From Aquatica leii (taxonomy: Eukaryota > Arthropoda > Insecta > Coleoptera > Lampyridae), in assembly GCA_035610365.1 (NCBI GenBank), contig CM069439.1, forward strand, positions 17,063,533-17,127,532: a stretch of DNA of 64,000 nt, given 5' to 3'. Positions 21,346 through 33,674 of this stretch are shown piece by piece. Both the position numbers and the translations under genes were made by a program. A model generated the notes under the pieces. The model was not told the origin of the DNA and ran no database searches. It was given only the letters and a program-made list of their open reading frames with translations. Numbering within the stretch: position 1 is the stretch's first letter; each line of letters begins with the position of its first letter.

Positions 21346-23489
21346 AATTATTAAATAATTTTAATAAATCACTATAAATTTAAAATCCTTATTGGGATAA
21401 AAAAAAACGGTATTTAAAAAACAAAAATTAGAAACCGTACTACGACTACCATTATTAGGGGTTTTTATACTAATATTATCATCATATTGAAATAAAGTAT
21501 GCTATATATATATACCCACGAACGTTTGAATAAAAAAAGTTTTTTTTAGAAATTAATCTCAAGACCGTTAATGAATACTCATTTGTGACCTACAATGCTT
21601 ATCTTTTTTATAACAGTTGGAAGTTACAAAAGGTTGACATTATGATTAAACGGCAAGCTTGCAAATGCTGCAATTTGTGATAAAAGTAAGCACTGCTCGA
21701 GCTTCAATTTAAAATTGCACGGCATTTTGTTTAGATTGCTTAAATATTAATTACACAAAAGATTACGTGGTTTTGAATTGTTACCTTTACTTCTAATGTG
21801 ATCATAGTCGCAAGAATAACAACGGCAAATCTAATTTATATCTAAAATTATTGATTTCAAGATTCTGAAAGCATTTAATTTAAATTGAGATAATATCAAA
21901 ATCGAATACTAAATGTCTCATATTGCTATCAAGCTTCTAGATCAGGAGATTTATCCTTTGTAATATCACAATTGCAGTGTTAAGTATTCAACGAAGCACA
22001 CTTGCTTTACTCAGTTTAAGTTTGACAATTTTAAGTAATCGCTATTACTCTTTTGTGTGCAAAAGCATTACTTTTAGTCCGATATTTCGTTTTTCTAAAG
22101 AATTAGTCACAAACAATTACTCGGTTAATCTGAGATGTATAAAAAGCTCTTCAGCAAATTTAAACGAGTACATCAAATTACGAAAAAATACGAATTTTCA
22201 GTTTTAAAGAGTTTTTAATCTTTATCTGGAAAATGAAACGACCCGTTAATTCTTAAAATGTATACTACTGTTCGTCATTATTTATTTTTTCCAAATGAAA
22301 AAATCTTTCTAATTGATTAGTTACGGTTTATTCTAGCTTAATCAAATTTATAATTAAAATAAAATTAATAAACGAAAGTGAAATTATTAGTTTGCAAATC
22401 GATTCAAAACATCAAACGACTTGAAAAGATAAACAACAACAGCTAACTTTAAGAGACATTATATAAACTAAGGAAAAGAGGTAAAGAGAGAAGCAAAATA
22501 ATCGAGTTTTAAATCTGATCTGCAGGCAGTATAGCGTATAGGATTCACGTATGATAACGTTTTCCTCTTTGTGTTATGTTCACACTTCGTTTACTGCTAA
22601 ACAGAGAATTTAATATGAATAAGTTACTGATTAATACAAAATTGTAGCATCAACCAATTGAATTACTTGGTGTGCCAATTATCATATAAACATCACATTA
22701 CATTTTTTAAATCACTGGTGCTTTACTAAAGTTTATTAGCGCTTAAGAAGCAACGAAACATTCCTTTTACCGCAATAAACTTAACGATGGAAAGCGTGCC
22801 AAAATTCGCATAGCTTCCTTGTGTTTGCTTTTTTATTGTGGCGAAAACGCTTTTCTTGACTTATTACATACACCATATTAACCAATATATAGTATTGTAA
22901 CAAATAGTCTACTAATGTTTTACCGTTTACTTTTGCGCTGTTTGAATAAATGAGTGGCTTTAAACAATTTAATATAAATTCATTTTGGGTTATTTAAAAG
23001 TCAAATATTTTAAAGATTTTCTATTAACGCTAAAGTAGCTTTAAAACAATAAAATATAAATATAACATTTTTCATTATTAGTAGACAAAGTAGTCTCTTG
23101 TACATACAAATTCTTATAATAAAACTATCAAAGCGCATATAATGGTGACTGTTATATCGCTTTTAATGTAGAAGTTTGTTTGGAAGTATGTATGTTACGG
23201 TATTTTTATAGCATTACATAACATTATAAAATTTTTTTTTAATTTTTACTTTACTGATTAAAATATAAACGTAGAAAAAATATCTTATACGAATCTGTCA
23301 CATAAACAATATCATATTTGGATGTACACAAGTTGCTATGTAGTTTTTATCTCTGTTTTCAAAAAACGTTAGTAGTGAATCAAACAGTTTATAAAAACTT
23401 TTCCAGAAAATGCTTTTTCAAAAACGTCTGCCGTAACAATGAATTGAAATTGATATGTATTTTTGTGGGTTTTTCCTACGTTGCACGCT
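21346..23489. other. AT-rich DNA without recognised gene
   Basis: Only short open frames occur. The stretch 23130-23490 may include the 5' LTR of the following Gypsy element, but no second LTR copy exists to define it. Confidence 0.5.
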
Positions 23490-23606
23490 GCGCAACGTAG
23501 TAAGTGGGGAATGCAGAACTCATGCGGTATGAATTGCTAATAAACGTGTAAAATATCCTTCCGGTGTTTAATTAAAAATCATCCAGGGTATTAACATACG
23601 TAACAG

Positions 23607-23621
23607 TGGCGACGAGGATGG
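23607..23621 (+). promoter_or_regulatory. Primer-binding-site-like sequence
   Basis: TGGCGACGAGGATGG begins with the TGG complementary to a tRNA CCA end, directly after a CA-ended sequence (23604-23605) and about 50 bases before the gag ATG. The tRNA used is not assigned. Confidence 0.5.
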
Positions 23622-23653
23622 GATAGTTCGATAGTGTAATAGCGCGAATTAAA

Positions 23654-24340
23654 ATGGCATTAAATATAAATCCGGACATACATGTGCAAGTTAGAAACGA
23701 TAACAGTAAAAATGTATCCGCGAGTGTGCATGGTAGTTTACATGAATTTGATCCTAATGTACACAAATGGGACTTTTTCTTACGTAAAATAAAACAATAT
23801 TATTCTGCCAATAATATCGATCAACCGGGTAAACACCGTGCTTTATTTTTGAACGCATTAAGTGATAACGCGTTTTCATTAATATTGGACCTTTGTATGC
23901 CGGAAAAACCGGAAGAAAAAGAGTTCGACGGATTAATTGAACTATTTAATAACCATTTTAATCCTAAACGTGCAATATTTGCTGAAAGAGAGCAATTTTA
24001 TAGTGCGCGTAAAGAAAAACACGAATTATGTAGCGATTGGTCGGCGCGAGTCCGTAGATTAGCCACACATTGTAATTTCGGGAATAATTTGAATAATATC
24101 ATGCTCGATAAATTCATTATCGGTTATAATGATCAAAGACAAATTATTTTTAAGTGGCGAAAACATTACATTCCAAGAAGCGGAAAAGCAGGCTAAAGCA
24201 TATGAAACATTGGAGGCGACGCGATCAGGTCGTAAGGGTGACGATCAGGGAGATTTTTTCCAAAGGCGTTTGGGAGGTCCATCAACGTCGCGTCGGTGGC
24301 AGCTATCAAATCGGAACCTGTGGACGTACACCAAGTAGGT
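23654..24340 (+). pseudogene. Gypsy-2 gag
   Basis: From ATG 23654 the frame encodes a retrotransposon gag: FDPNVHKWDFFLRKIKQYY, then LFLNALSDNAFSLI, FNNHFNPKRAIFAEREQFY and LATHCNFGN, all typical of insect Gypsy capsids. A frameshift near 24140 moves the reading to the frame with GENITFQEAEKQAKAYETLE, which runs to 24338; the original frame is regained near 24300. Gag forms the particle and binds RNA. No break affects the capsid part itself. Confidence 0.8.
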
Positions 24341-25114
24341 AAAGAAACGAAAACCAAGCTACAAAAAGGTAAGTCACATTTTAATACTTCTCGCAAAGTG
24401 GGTAAATGTCATGTGTGCGGACAAAACTCACATGTGTCAACAAACTGTAATTACAAAAACTATCATTGCCATAAATGTGGAAAAAAAGGACATTTACAAA
24501 GCGTTTGTAGTAGTAATAACGCCCAACGTAAACCAATAAACTCTCATTTTGTGGACAATTTGTACAGTTCAGACATTGATAAGGAACAATTGTTGCCGAT
24601 TAGTGATTTGAAGGATAAATTACGTGTTGAGGAACCGATTGTAGTGGACGTATGTTTAAATGATGTGTACCTGCAATTCGAGCTGGACACAGGATCTGCG
24701 GTATCCGCGATGAATGACTTTTTATTTAATAAATTGTTCCCCGGCGCGCATTTAAGCAAAACGGACATTAAACTAAAATCTTACAGTGGTGAGATTATAA
24801 ATCTACTAAGTGTTGTTTTAATGACAATCGAAAGCTCAAATGGAAGGCCACCAATCCATATTTTCGTAATTAAATATGGAGGACCACCAATTTTGGGTCG
24901 TGATTGGTTCAGCAAAAATCAGCACATCTTAAAAGCAATACAGAACGTACAGATGTTTGGGAGTGACGTTGACAAGCTTATTAATCAATATCCTCAAGTC
25001 TTCAATGACAAATTAGGGACATTTACAGAAGCAGTGGTCGATTTAAAAATAAAAATGGACACAGAACCAAAATTTTTAAAACCTCGTCTACTACACATTT
25101 TCCTTGAAAGGTAA
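24296..25114 (+). pseudogene. Gypsy-2 nucleocapsid and protease
   Basis: Two zinc knuckles are seen, C-HV-C-GQNS-H-VSTN-C and C-HK-C-GKKG-H-LQSV-C, at about 24408-24510. They are followed by an aspartic protease with intact active site FELDTGSAVSAMND (near 24680) and the second conserved strand GGPPILGRDWF. The frame ends at 25114, where a shift at about 25095 is needed to enter RT. The 24296 limit is only where the frame opens; it is a continuation of gag. Confidence 0.8.
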
Positions 25115-26311
25115 AGTGGAAAGCGAAATTAATAGGCTGGTTGCTGAAAATATTTTATCCCCTATAGTAATGAGTGATTGGGGAACACCCATTGTTCCTG
25201 TACTGAAGTCGAACGGATCGGTGCGAATTTGCGGCGACTACAAGATTACAATAAATCCGTATTTAGAGAATATCAGTTATCCTCTGCCTCGTATCGAAGA
25301 ATTGTTCTCTAAATTAGCGGGTGGGAAGTATTTCACAAAAATTGATTTAAGTTCGGCTTATCAACAAATATTGTTAAGCGACCAATCCAAATCGTTAACC
25401 ACCATAAGTACACACTTAGGGTTATTTGCGTATAACCGAATGCCCTATGGAATTAAAACAGCCCCCTCAATATTTCAATTGATAATGGAGAAAGTTTTAA
25501 TTGGGTTGGAAGGTGTAACGTGTTTCTTGGATGATATCTTAATTTCCGGACGAAATCAAGAAGAGCATCTTCATAGATTGGATTTGGTATTAAAGAAACT
25601 AAAGAAATATGGCTTAACAATTAGGAAAGAAAAATGCGATTTTTTTTCAAAAATCGGTAAATTATCTTGGATTTATTATAGACGAGGAAGGTTTGCGTTC
25701 ATGTATCGAGAAAGTAAAATCATTATTGGAAGCAGTACCTCCCAAAAATAAATCAGAATTGAAATCCGTATTAGGAATGTTCAATTATTACCGTTCGTTT
25801 ATACCTAATTTTGCTACTATGTGTGAACCTTTTTTGAAAAATGAAAATTCTTGGAACTGGAATAAAAGTTCCGATAAAGGATTTGAGTCATTAAAGAGGA
25901 AAATATCTTCTACCAGTGTGTTAGCACATTACAATCCTACGATTCCTATCAAATTGATAGTGGATGCTTTATCAACTGCAGTCGGTGCAATTTTATGAAA
26001 ATGGAAAGGAACGACCTATAGCTTTTGCGTCTAAGGTGTTGACCAAAACGCAAAGAGCTTATTCCCAAATTGACAAAGAAGCCTATAGTATCATTTTCGG
26101 TGTGTCAAAATTTACACAGTATCTATATGGACGTCATTTCACATTGATGACGGATCACGAACCTCTTTTATCGATTTTTGGGACAAAAAGGGGAATTCCG
26201 ACAATGGCGGCGAGTCGTTTGCAGCGATACGCGCTATTTCTATCAGCATTTAATTACGACTTTGAGTACGTTAAATCAGATAAGAATGTGACGGATTGTT
26301 TGTCTCATTGA
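25095..26311 (+). pseudogene. Gypsy-2 reverse transcriptase and RNase H
   Basis: RT shows the motifs WGTPIVPVLKSNGSVRICGD, the catalytic aspartate in FTKIDLSSAYQQ, MPYGIKTAPSIFQ and the catalytic FLDDILI (near 25530). A frameshift near 25650 leads into a frame with LGMFNYYRSFIPNFATMCEP. A second shift near 25995 leads to the RNase H region with KERPIAFASKVLTKTQRAYS and FTLMTDHEPLL. The frame ends TDCLSH near the RNase H/integrase linker. All RT catalytic residues are present, so only the shifts and stops inactivate it. Confidence 0.85.
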
Positions 26312-26529
26312 TGAAACTAAAATTAATTTAGAAAATGATATATGAGAAGATGAAGACTTTACGTATTTGAATTTAATTGAAAAACAAGAAGTGTTGAGAT
26401 TAAACAAAGAATTGATTCAAAACGAAACCAAAAACGATGAATTATTACGAAAAATATACAAATTTGTTTTGAAAGGTTGGCCAAATGAGTGTAAAGAAAG
26501 TGAACTGAACACCTTATTTTATTAGAAGA

Positions 26530-27235
26530 GACCAAGTTACAATTGAAGATGAACTGCTAAGGTGGGGACACAGATTAATCATTCCAGGCAGTTGCAGAAA
26601 TGAAATTCTAAAGGAAATACATTCAACGCACATGGGTATAGTTAAATGTAAATCCTTAACCAGATCTTTTGTTTGGTGGCCTTCGTGCGACAAAAATGTT
26701 GAAGAATATTGTAAAAGCTGTGTAACTTGTTCAAAACACAGAAATAGCCCACCAAAAACTGAAGTAATCGAATGGTCTAAAACTGAACAACCTTGGGAGC
26801 GAATACATATTGATTTTTTTGAACCATTACATAATCAAATGTTTATGATTGTAATACATTTGTACTGAAAGTGGATGGAAGTAAATTATATGAAGAATAT
26901 TACCTCAGAAAATACGGTGGACAACTTACGAGAAATATTTAGTCGATGGGGATTACCTAAAATCGTCGTAACTGACAACGAACGTTCATTCGTGTCCGAA
27001 ACTTTCAAACATTTTCTATGGATGAATGGAATCAGACACATAACACCACGTCCATATCATCCAGCCACGAATGGATTAGCGGAAGAATTTTCATCATTTT
27101 CACTACAGTTTGCCAAATAATTAAACTGCCACTCAATAAATTGCTTCTAATATTATTGACTGCTCTACTAACGCAATGCAGCAACGTATTCAGAATTTTC
27201 ACAACAAATTGTTGATGATCAATAAAACAATGTAC
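26530..27235 (+). pseudogene. Gypsy-2 integrase
   Basis: The N-terminal zinc site appears as EIHSTHMG and later YCKSCVTC (HHCC). The core follows with the first catalytic aspartate in RIHIDFF, a TGA at 26866-26868, then WGLPKIVVTDNERSF with the second aspartate, and HPATNGLAEE, with the catalytic glutamate. A frameshift there gives way to a degenerate MQQRIQNFHNK stretch ending near 27230. The C-terminal domain and 3' LTR are absent. Integrase would insert the cDNA. Confidence 0.8.
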
Positions 27236-28337
27236 TGCAAAAACATTTTATGTTGTTTGTTTTAGATGCGTAATGAAATGAAACTTTACAACGCTCCGTT
27301 ATTGCTGGGATACTATGAGTAGCCGTTGACAAAATATTAGATGTAGGAATTTCGAATTTTTGATTCGTTATTTCGGAGCTAGTTTATTCATCGGGTTGAA
27401 TTTATTTAAGAAAATTTTTTTTGCACTAAACTTTTGTTTGAAAAAATGACTTCTTATGATAAAGAATAGTTTTTTGTGTTGTTTTCCCGCTCCACAATAA
27501 AAATTTTAATATTATATGATACTCGTAATTCAGATTATTAGCTGATTCAAATATTTCTTTTACAGTTATTGAAAATTTATAATTTTGTTTGAAACTAGTT
27601 TTTAGGAAATTACGTATAGATACAGATGGTCTAAAAAATATTCTAAATACACAATGCTGTACTGCGACATTTCTTTTTAGATTCAGACATAATGCAAGAC
27701 AAAATTTGTAACGGTTTTATTAAATTTTCTTTTAAACAATTTGCCTGAATAATTTATTTAATAATTAATTACTGATATCGTATTTATTATTCTTATCATT
27801 ATTTAGGTTAGGTTCTTATTAGCGCTTGCACTTAAGCTCTAAGCTTGTTGTGTCCCATAAGGTTTGAACTCATAAATTCTACTTCCTCAATAAATTTCAG
27901 AGTCAGACTTATGAGCTTGTTTGCTATTACTTTCGGTTCTATATACTTAGCCGAAAGTGTAAATATTTAGCGTTTACAAAAACTGCACATTCGCAAGATT
28001 GTCTTTTACTTTTATATTAGTGAAATTTTTCATAAGTGAATAGTGTTCTGTAAAGAATCCGACAGCTCATCTTAGTTAGTTTTTACTTAACTTAATTAAT
28101 TTTTTTATTTTTTTTCTGGATGGTGATAAACACCCTCGACTGTCCAAGACTTCCTAACGTGAGGTATGTTTTTGCTTTAGTATATAATTTCCCTCCTGAT
28201 GGTATCATATTCTAGACCACAGGTTGGCTCAGACGCTATTAGACGAATTTCGGTTTCTTTTTTTGCTAATAAGTTTGCTTTTCTGTTTTCTTTGTCTTCT
28301 TGATGTCCATTGTAGAGTGTTGTGTTCACTTAACTAG
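27236..28337. other. AT-rich DNA without recognised gene
   Basis: Nothing coding is recognised. A two-unit TTAGG stretch at 27803-27812 is too short to be telomeric. Confidence 0.5.
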
Positions 28338-28450
28338 CAGTTCTTAAAGTGGCTCTTACGGACCCCCAGGGGTTCCCGGGATTATTCAAAGAGTCTGTGG
28401 AAAATTAAAATTGATTTGTGGATCTTTGAATACCGTCAGGGGGTCCGCAC
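28338..28450. mobile_element. Palindromic hAT-like terminal fragment
   Basis: The start CAGTTCTTAAAGTGG followed by CGGACCCCCAGGGG resembles common hAT inverted ends. The sequence folds back on itself: CGGACCCCC (28359-28367) pairs with GGGGGTCCG (28439-28447), and ATTCAAAGA pairs with TCTTTGAAT further in, so the unit is a near-palindrome of about 90 bp. No 8-bp target duplication was found. Confidence 0.45.
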
Positions 28451-29471
28451 AAGGTTTAATATAACACATTTTTATTAATATAGAAGTTCAAATGAATAAC
28501 AGTGAATAAATTATTAGCGATTTTTACATCTTGAGTAAAATATAAATATAGACAGGTGCATAAAATACAAGTAATAACAGGCAATAGAGCCGATAACCGC
28601 ACCAACTACTCTAAAATACGAACTATAAAAGAGTTGTGCATCTAGTGAACAATTTAGTTCTGTGTTATGCGTGATGTGAAGTGCATACAACAAATTTTCT
28701 AGTCTTGGACAAGAAAAAAGTATAATTTTTTGTATTGTTAAGCAAATAGCGTACTATCGTTACATAAGTATATTTAAATAAAATTGATATCTCTTTTTAT
28801 TTTAAATTTATTTACGCAAAGTTATACTCTTGTTTAAATTTATTTAAAAAGTAGTATATCACAGTTATCAGTACAGTAATCAGTTAACATTCATTAGGAG
28901 TTTCTTTTTTATTAAAAACTTAAGAAGGCATTGTAAGTTTTTCTAACACAGATGTGTTTAAGAATATATTATTAATGATTCTGTAAAAAAAGTAAGAAAC
29001 ATTGGGTTTTATAATTTAATATAATGCACCCTAAAAGTTATAGCTTACTATTTTATATTTTTGTTTATATTATTTACTTCTGCAAATAACCAAATAAAAT
29101 TCTTCTATCTCCAATAATTAATTCAAGAGAGCGTTAAATTGCAGCATTCCATTTAATAAGATTATTATAGTTAACAGTAGTTATTTATTTTATTCCTAAT
29201 CAATAACAATTTTTCATTTCTATTTTAATTTATCTATATTTAATTAATCTTTAATGTTTGTCGTTTATTGTAAATTTCTTATACGTATCTATTATAAGTA
29301 CAAATCATAGTAATTATTTCATCAGTATTTTGCTACTCTCTAACCCAGTTATAATTGAATTGTGATACCGTATAGTTCATTATTACAGTTATCGTATTTC
29401 CATCGAAGTGTGATTGATGATAGAATTGCATGCAATAAAATCTAGTAAGTTTTATAGCCGACGATATAAAC
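28451..29471. other. AT-rich DNA without recognised gene
   Basis: No domain or RNA signature is visible up to the piggyBac start codon. Confidence 0.5.
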
Positions 29472-30010
29472 ATGTGGAGTACAATAAAAGATTTAGAAGA
29501 TGACGGTAGACATTTAGACTTCACCATTATTTGTCCAAACCCTGATTACGAAGCCGATTTGAACAACATTGGCAAAAACAATATTTAATCTGGAGATGTT
29601 CTTGGCGAAATTAGTGTTTTTACAAATAAATCTGAATATAATTCTGACAACAATATACTCTTGGTGAGAAGTTTCAAATAATAACTAAAGCTCAGACAAA
29701 AAAAAAGAAAATTGAAAAATCACAACCCAAATTAGACAAAGATGGTATTAACATTAGCATGGAAGGGATGAGTTACATAGATCGTGAAAACGAAGTGAAA
29801 ATACAATTGAAAGGGTTAAGTCGTGTTTACTTGAATCAATACTTTGTCGACAGCCAAATGATATTATAATTGGTTTAAGAGACTAACAGATATGCATTAC
29901 AAAAAAAACTGGTGTGGCCACTACACGACTTTCCTATAAGGAATGATGAAGAAATGTATTTTTATAAGGTTATGTTGTCATAAAACCACTTTGAAGTAAT
30001 ATGTTTGTAT
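29472..30010 (+). pseudogene. piggyBac transposase N-terminal part
   Basis: From ATG 29472 the frame reads WSTIKDLEDDGRHLDFTII, an acidic N-terminus as in piggyBac proteins, then DYEADLNNIG and, after a stop, GDVLGEISVF. Downstream, after frameshifts, ETNRYALQK at 29879-29905 is the characteristic piggyBac motif that precedes the domain around the first catalytic residue. The block ends in a stop-rich stretch near 30000. Confidence 0.6.
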
Positions 30011-30072
30011 TAAAAACGATTAGTAAATCGCCAATTAACCAGACTTTTGTGCAACCAGCTATTTATTTTTTC

Positions 30073-30290
30073 TAAAAAAAAGTCGTCGCAGGCAGGATTC
30101 GAACCTAGATTATATAATAGAAATTACTTGAAATTATAAATTAAATATATAATAAACTGTTAATGTTAGAAAAAAATTTATTTGAATAAATTGTCAAAAA
30201 GAATTATTTTTATAAGAAACTGTAAAAATAATTCGAATAATTTACATTCGTACAAAAATATATAAGAAAAACTGTTCAAAGTGGCGGATA
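30073..30290 (-). repeat. tRNA/SINE-like repeat, copy 1
   Basis: On the minus strand GGTTCGAATCC (30105-30095) is a perfect tRNA B-box, followed by CTGCCTGCGACGAC and a T-run like a Pol III stop. The AT-rich body to 30290 recurs at 30505-30715 in the same orientation, with the same order of blocks (ATTATATAAT, TTATTTGAATAAATTGT, TTCGAATAATTTACATTC). No clear A-box was found. Confidence 0.45.
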
Positions 30291-30504
30291 CACCTACTTC
30301 TGGTATCTTTATCAGATCTATCTTTTGATAAAGCCGAGAGAATATGAGAATCCAGCCCTATACCAAATTTCAAGTTACTAGGACTTTTGGTTCGAGAGTT
30401 ATCGTGGGTACATCGTTACACACAGCCAGACACAAACAATCAAAATTTTTTTGTTAAAAAGTTTTTTTTTCTGACTTTAAAACGTAAACTTATGCAAAAA
30501 ACAC

Positions 30505-30715
30505 ATTTTTTTTAAATCGTCGCAGACAGGGTTCGATCCTAGATTATATAATGAAATTCACTTTAAATTGTAACTTAAATATCTAATAACCTGTTAATGA
30601 TAAAAAAAAATTATTTGAATAAATTGTAAGGAAGTATTGTCTCGATAAGAAACTATAAAAATAAATCGAATAATTTACATTCCTACAAAATTATATTGTG
30701 GGTATATATATGAAT
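30505..30715 (-). repeat. tRNA/SINE-like repeat, copy 2
   Basis: A second copy of the unit at 30073, with CGTCGCAGACAGG and a mutated B-box region (30529-30540). The two copies lie about 430 bp apart in the same orientation inside the piggyBac remnant. The stretch between them contains a CCAAATTTCAAGTTACTAGG segment like those near SINE 3' parts. Confidence 0.45.
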
Positions 30716-30724
30716 AATATATAT

Positions 30725-30743
30725 ACACACACACACACACACC
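30725..30743. repeat. (AC)9 microsatellite
   Basis: Nine AC units preceded by an AT-alternating stretch at the end of the second SINE-like copy. Confidence 0.9.
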
Positions 30744-30979
30744 CAAAATTTTTTTGTCAAAAATACGTTGTTCTGATTCAGGAGACCTTGAAACGTAAAC
30801 GTTCTTAAAAAAAAAATTTTTGAAAAAAAATTGCGATTGCTATATTTTCCTTATAGGAAAGTATAAACAAGCACAACTTCATTATATCGGGAAATAAAAT
30901 CAGAATCTTTATAGGATTTCTTTTGTTTAATAGATATCACTATTTCACAGGCAAAATATTGTGTTGGTGACTTGATGAT

Positions 30980-31480
30980 GATATAAATTCCTTTACCACG
31001 ATTTTTAGTTATGGAATAATGAAGAAATTGACAAGACTGATAAAATGACAAAAGTGCGTTCTTTGATGAAACAACTGGATAAAACATGTGTTAGAGATTG
31101 TTTGCCTTTCCCCATAGGCGCTGGTAATTGGTGGGGCTTCGTGAGGTCGTGAAAGTTAATTGAAAAACTTGTTATACATTTATTATTGTATATTCGTCAG
31201 AGAAACAAGTAAGAACAATGACGATTTTAATCCGCCTCAAAATCACGTTACTCTCTCTATCCCCAACGCGCATATGCGTGCGCACTATCTACATGTTGAG
31301 TCAAAACATGTTTTCAGTGGAGTATCTGCCATGAGCAGCTATTCATTGATGAGGCCATGGTGAAGTCTTTTGGTGATCATTCTGATGCGATAAGAGTACA
31401 AACGCCCAATCTTTGTACCCGTATCGCACTGGTTTACCACAAGTGCTTTCAAACTCGACCGGGTATAGTCTTATTTTTTA
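30980..31480 (+). pseudogene. piggyBac transposase DDE-region fragment
   Basis: NNEEIDKTDKMTKVRSLMKQ (near 31010) matches the family segment before the second catalytic residue. After about 230 bases of mixed sequence comes EQLFIDEAMVKSFGDHSDAI (from about 31333), in which FIDEAM carries the conserved D of the piggyBac DDE core. The frame continues to a stop near 31480. Frameshifts and lost blocks make it non-functional. Confidence 0.6.
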
Positions 31481-33674
31481 ACTGATCGTAACATTTATAA
31501 ATATTATTTAATAAAAAAAAACATTATTCTTGTCTAATAATAATTTATGAACACGTTCTACAGATTAATATTGATAAAACCATATTATTTCATTAAGCTA
31601 AAATCACAGAAACATTATTATAATAGTTTTAATGTTTATAAAAATGTTTTGTTAAAATAAATAATTCAAAAACTGGCGTAAGTATAAATTTTCAACTAAT
31701 TTTAAAAAATAAATTTTGTCACAATTTCAATTATGCAAGTTATGATGATTGTAATTTTATTTTCTAAACTATTTAAATAATACAACAATTAGTAAGCTAG
31801 ATTTGATTAAATTTTTACAGTATGAATAAGTTTATGAGTTGGTTAATGTTTTTAATTAGTCTTTGTAAGGAAAGCATTAAAGCTTTATAACAATTTTCAA
31901 GACGTTCTTTGATGCTGCTACATTCAATATGCTCTTTATACATCTAATATTTTATTTAGAGCGAATAGTAAAAATGTAAAAAACTGTATAGTAATTTACA
32001 TGACAACTATTTAAACGTTTTCTTTGTTTTAAAATCATTATAAACTTCTTGTTTGCATTATGTAATGCTTTAGGAATATTCTCAACTTGTCTGAAACTGT
32101 TTAAATAGTTAAGTTGTTGAATTATACGATACATGTCGCCAATCATTATGTACATATATAAAATGTTTCACAGTGACTGGTACATTAGACGTATCTAGAG
32201 AATTAGCTTTCAAAAATACTCAAAATATTGTAAATTTAGGTGTTATACAGAAAGATCGATTCTTTTAAAATATTTTCATTGTCGTAAAGCTTCGGGATAC
32301 ACCGAAATTTAGCACTCTCTTTCTTATTTTAAATGAGACATCTTATATATTATTTACTACTTAGATTCTGCATGACATTTAAAATTACTTTTGTTAAAGT
32401 TTTTCTATGCGTACCTCTTATAGATTACCAGTAACTTTTATGATAATTTTTTAGTTTCAACTTGAATCGGCGTTAAAGAATACAACGCTAAAACAAATTG
32501 GTTTTTGCGCAAATTGTCTGTTTTTTTTTATTTAGGTATGTAATTGTTATCTACTCGACTTTTTTTGTTCCCAATCTCAAAATTTTACATTAATCCAAAT
32601 TGCATCTAGAATTCGTTGGTACAAATCATTAGAAAAACTCAAAAATATGCTTTGTTTTAAAATTACAGGACAATAAAAGTTTTCCGAAAAATTTTTAAAT
32701 AAATAAGTACTTACTTTAAAAAATATTTGCAGTTTTTGGTTGTGTTTCTATAGATACTTTTTATTTTCTATTTTTAAAAGTTATAACTATTTAATGTGTT
32801 CGTTTTCCATTAAACTCCTCTTAATAAAATTTTGTAATATAAATTACTCTACAAACGCCGAGATGACAAATATGCATTTTATAAATTTCTCCTAATGAAA
32901 ATTTGTTAGAAGTTAAGCGGTTGCATAGAAAACGATTTCCCAATTTCGATCAAAACAATTTTCAAACGATTTATTGAGATATTTATGAAGCAGGCACGTT
33001 TACACAAAAATGGAAAATAAAAAAAGCCATATACATTAACAACAATATAATTTAAAATAAAATGTGCTAAAACTGGCAAAGAAAGATGTTAGTATTTTGC
33101 CACTAAAATAGCAAATACTTTAAATGTAAGTAATGAGACATCAATGGTTTTTGAATGGTTAATTAAAAATTATCACTTATTGGTAAAAATTAAAGAAAAC
33201 ACTTTCTGAGTTTCAAAAATGATTGCTATTAGCAATAAAAAAAAGTAGTTTTTAGTCTGGTTATTTGAGTTATTAAATGTCAATATTTTTTTTAATAAAC
33301 GTAAACAATGTCAATCGTTTTTGCAAGTAATTGCGTAATTTTTTTGTATACAATTTTAGTTCAACAAAAAGCGAAATTATAGCGTTATTTTATACTACAT
33401 TGAAAAAAGTTAGTTTTTTTTTAAATTACGTATTTTAACAAGCTATTCAAATACTTATTGTTTTTTTTCGCAATTATTGTTCTTCCTATTCGTTTTTTGA
33501 TAAGGCTTTCATTGTATATGCTTTTTTGATTTTCTTTGTATTTATTGGCTTATTTTAAGTTTAGGAAAAATTACATCTAACAGGATTTTATAACTTCAAG
33601 AAACTACACATTTTTAAAATGTCTCATAAAAATGATAATTAAGTGATAAACGGTGTCCATCTTAATGATAATAG
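31481..33674. other. AT-rich DNA without recognised gene
   Basis: Only short AT-driven frames. No repeats recognised. Confidence 0.5.

Larger units (their letters stand above)
23490..27235 (+). mobile_element. Ty3/Gypsy element, near-complete pol, decayed (Gypsy-2)
   Basis: In plus-strand order: probable end of a 5' LTR (...TAACA at 23605), primer-binding-site-like TGGCGACGAGGATGG from 23607, gag from 23654, two zinc knuckles, protease, RT, RNase H and integrase to about 27230. No 3' LTR is visible, so the element is 3'-truncated, and the 5' LTR start is undefined. At least five frameshifts and several stops break it. Confidence 0.8.
29472..31480 (+). mobile_element. piggyBac-type transposon remnant
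   Basis: Two blocks of piggyBac-like coding sequence (29472-30010 and about 30980-31480) are separated by repeat DNA holding two tRNA/SINE-like units and a microsatellite. Terminal repeats with the usual TTAA were not located. Confidence 0.6.

Noticed and set aside
27803..27812. Two TTAGG units, the arthropod telomere repeat
   Set aside because: Only two units; expected by chance and with no telomeric context.
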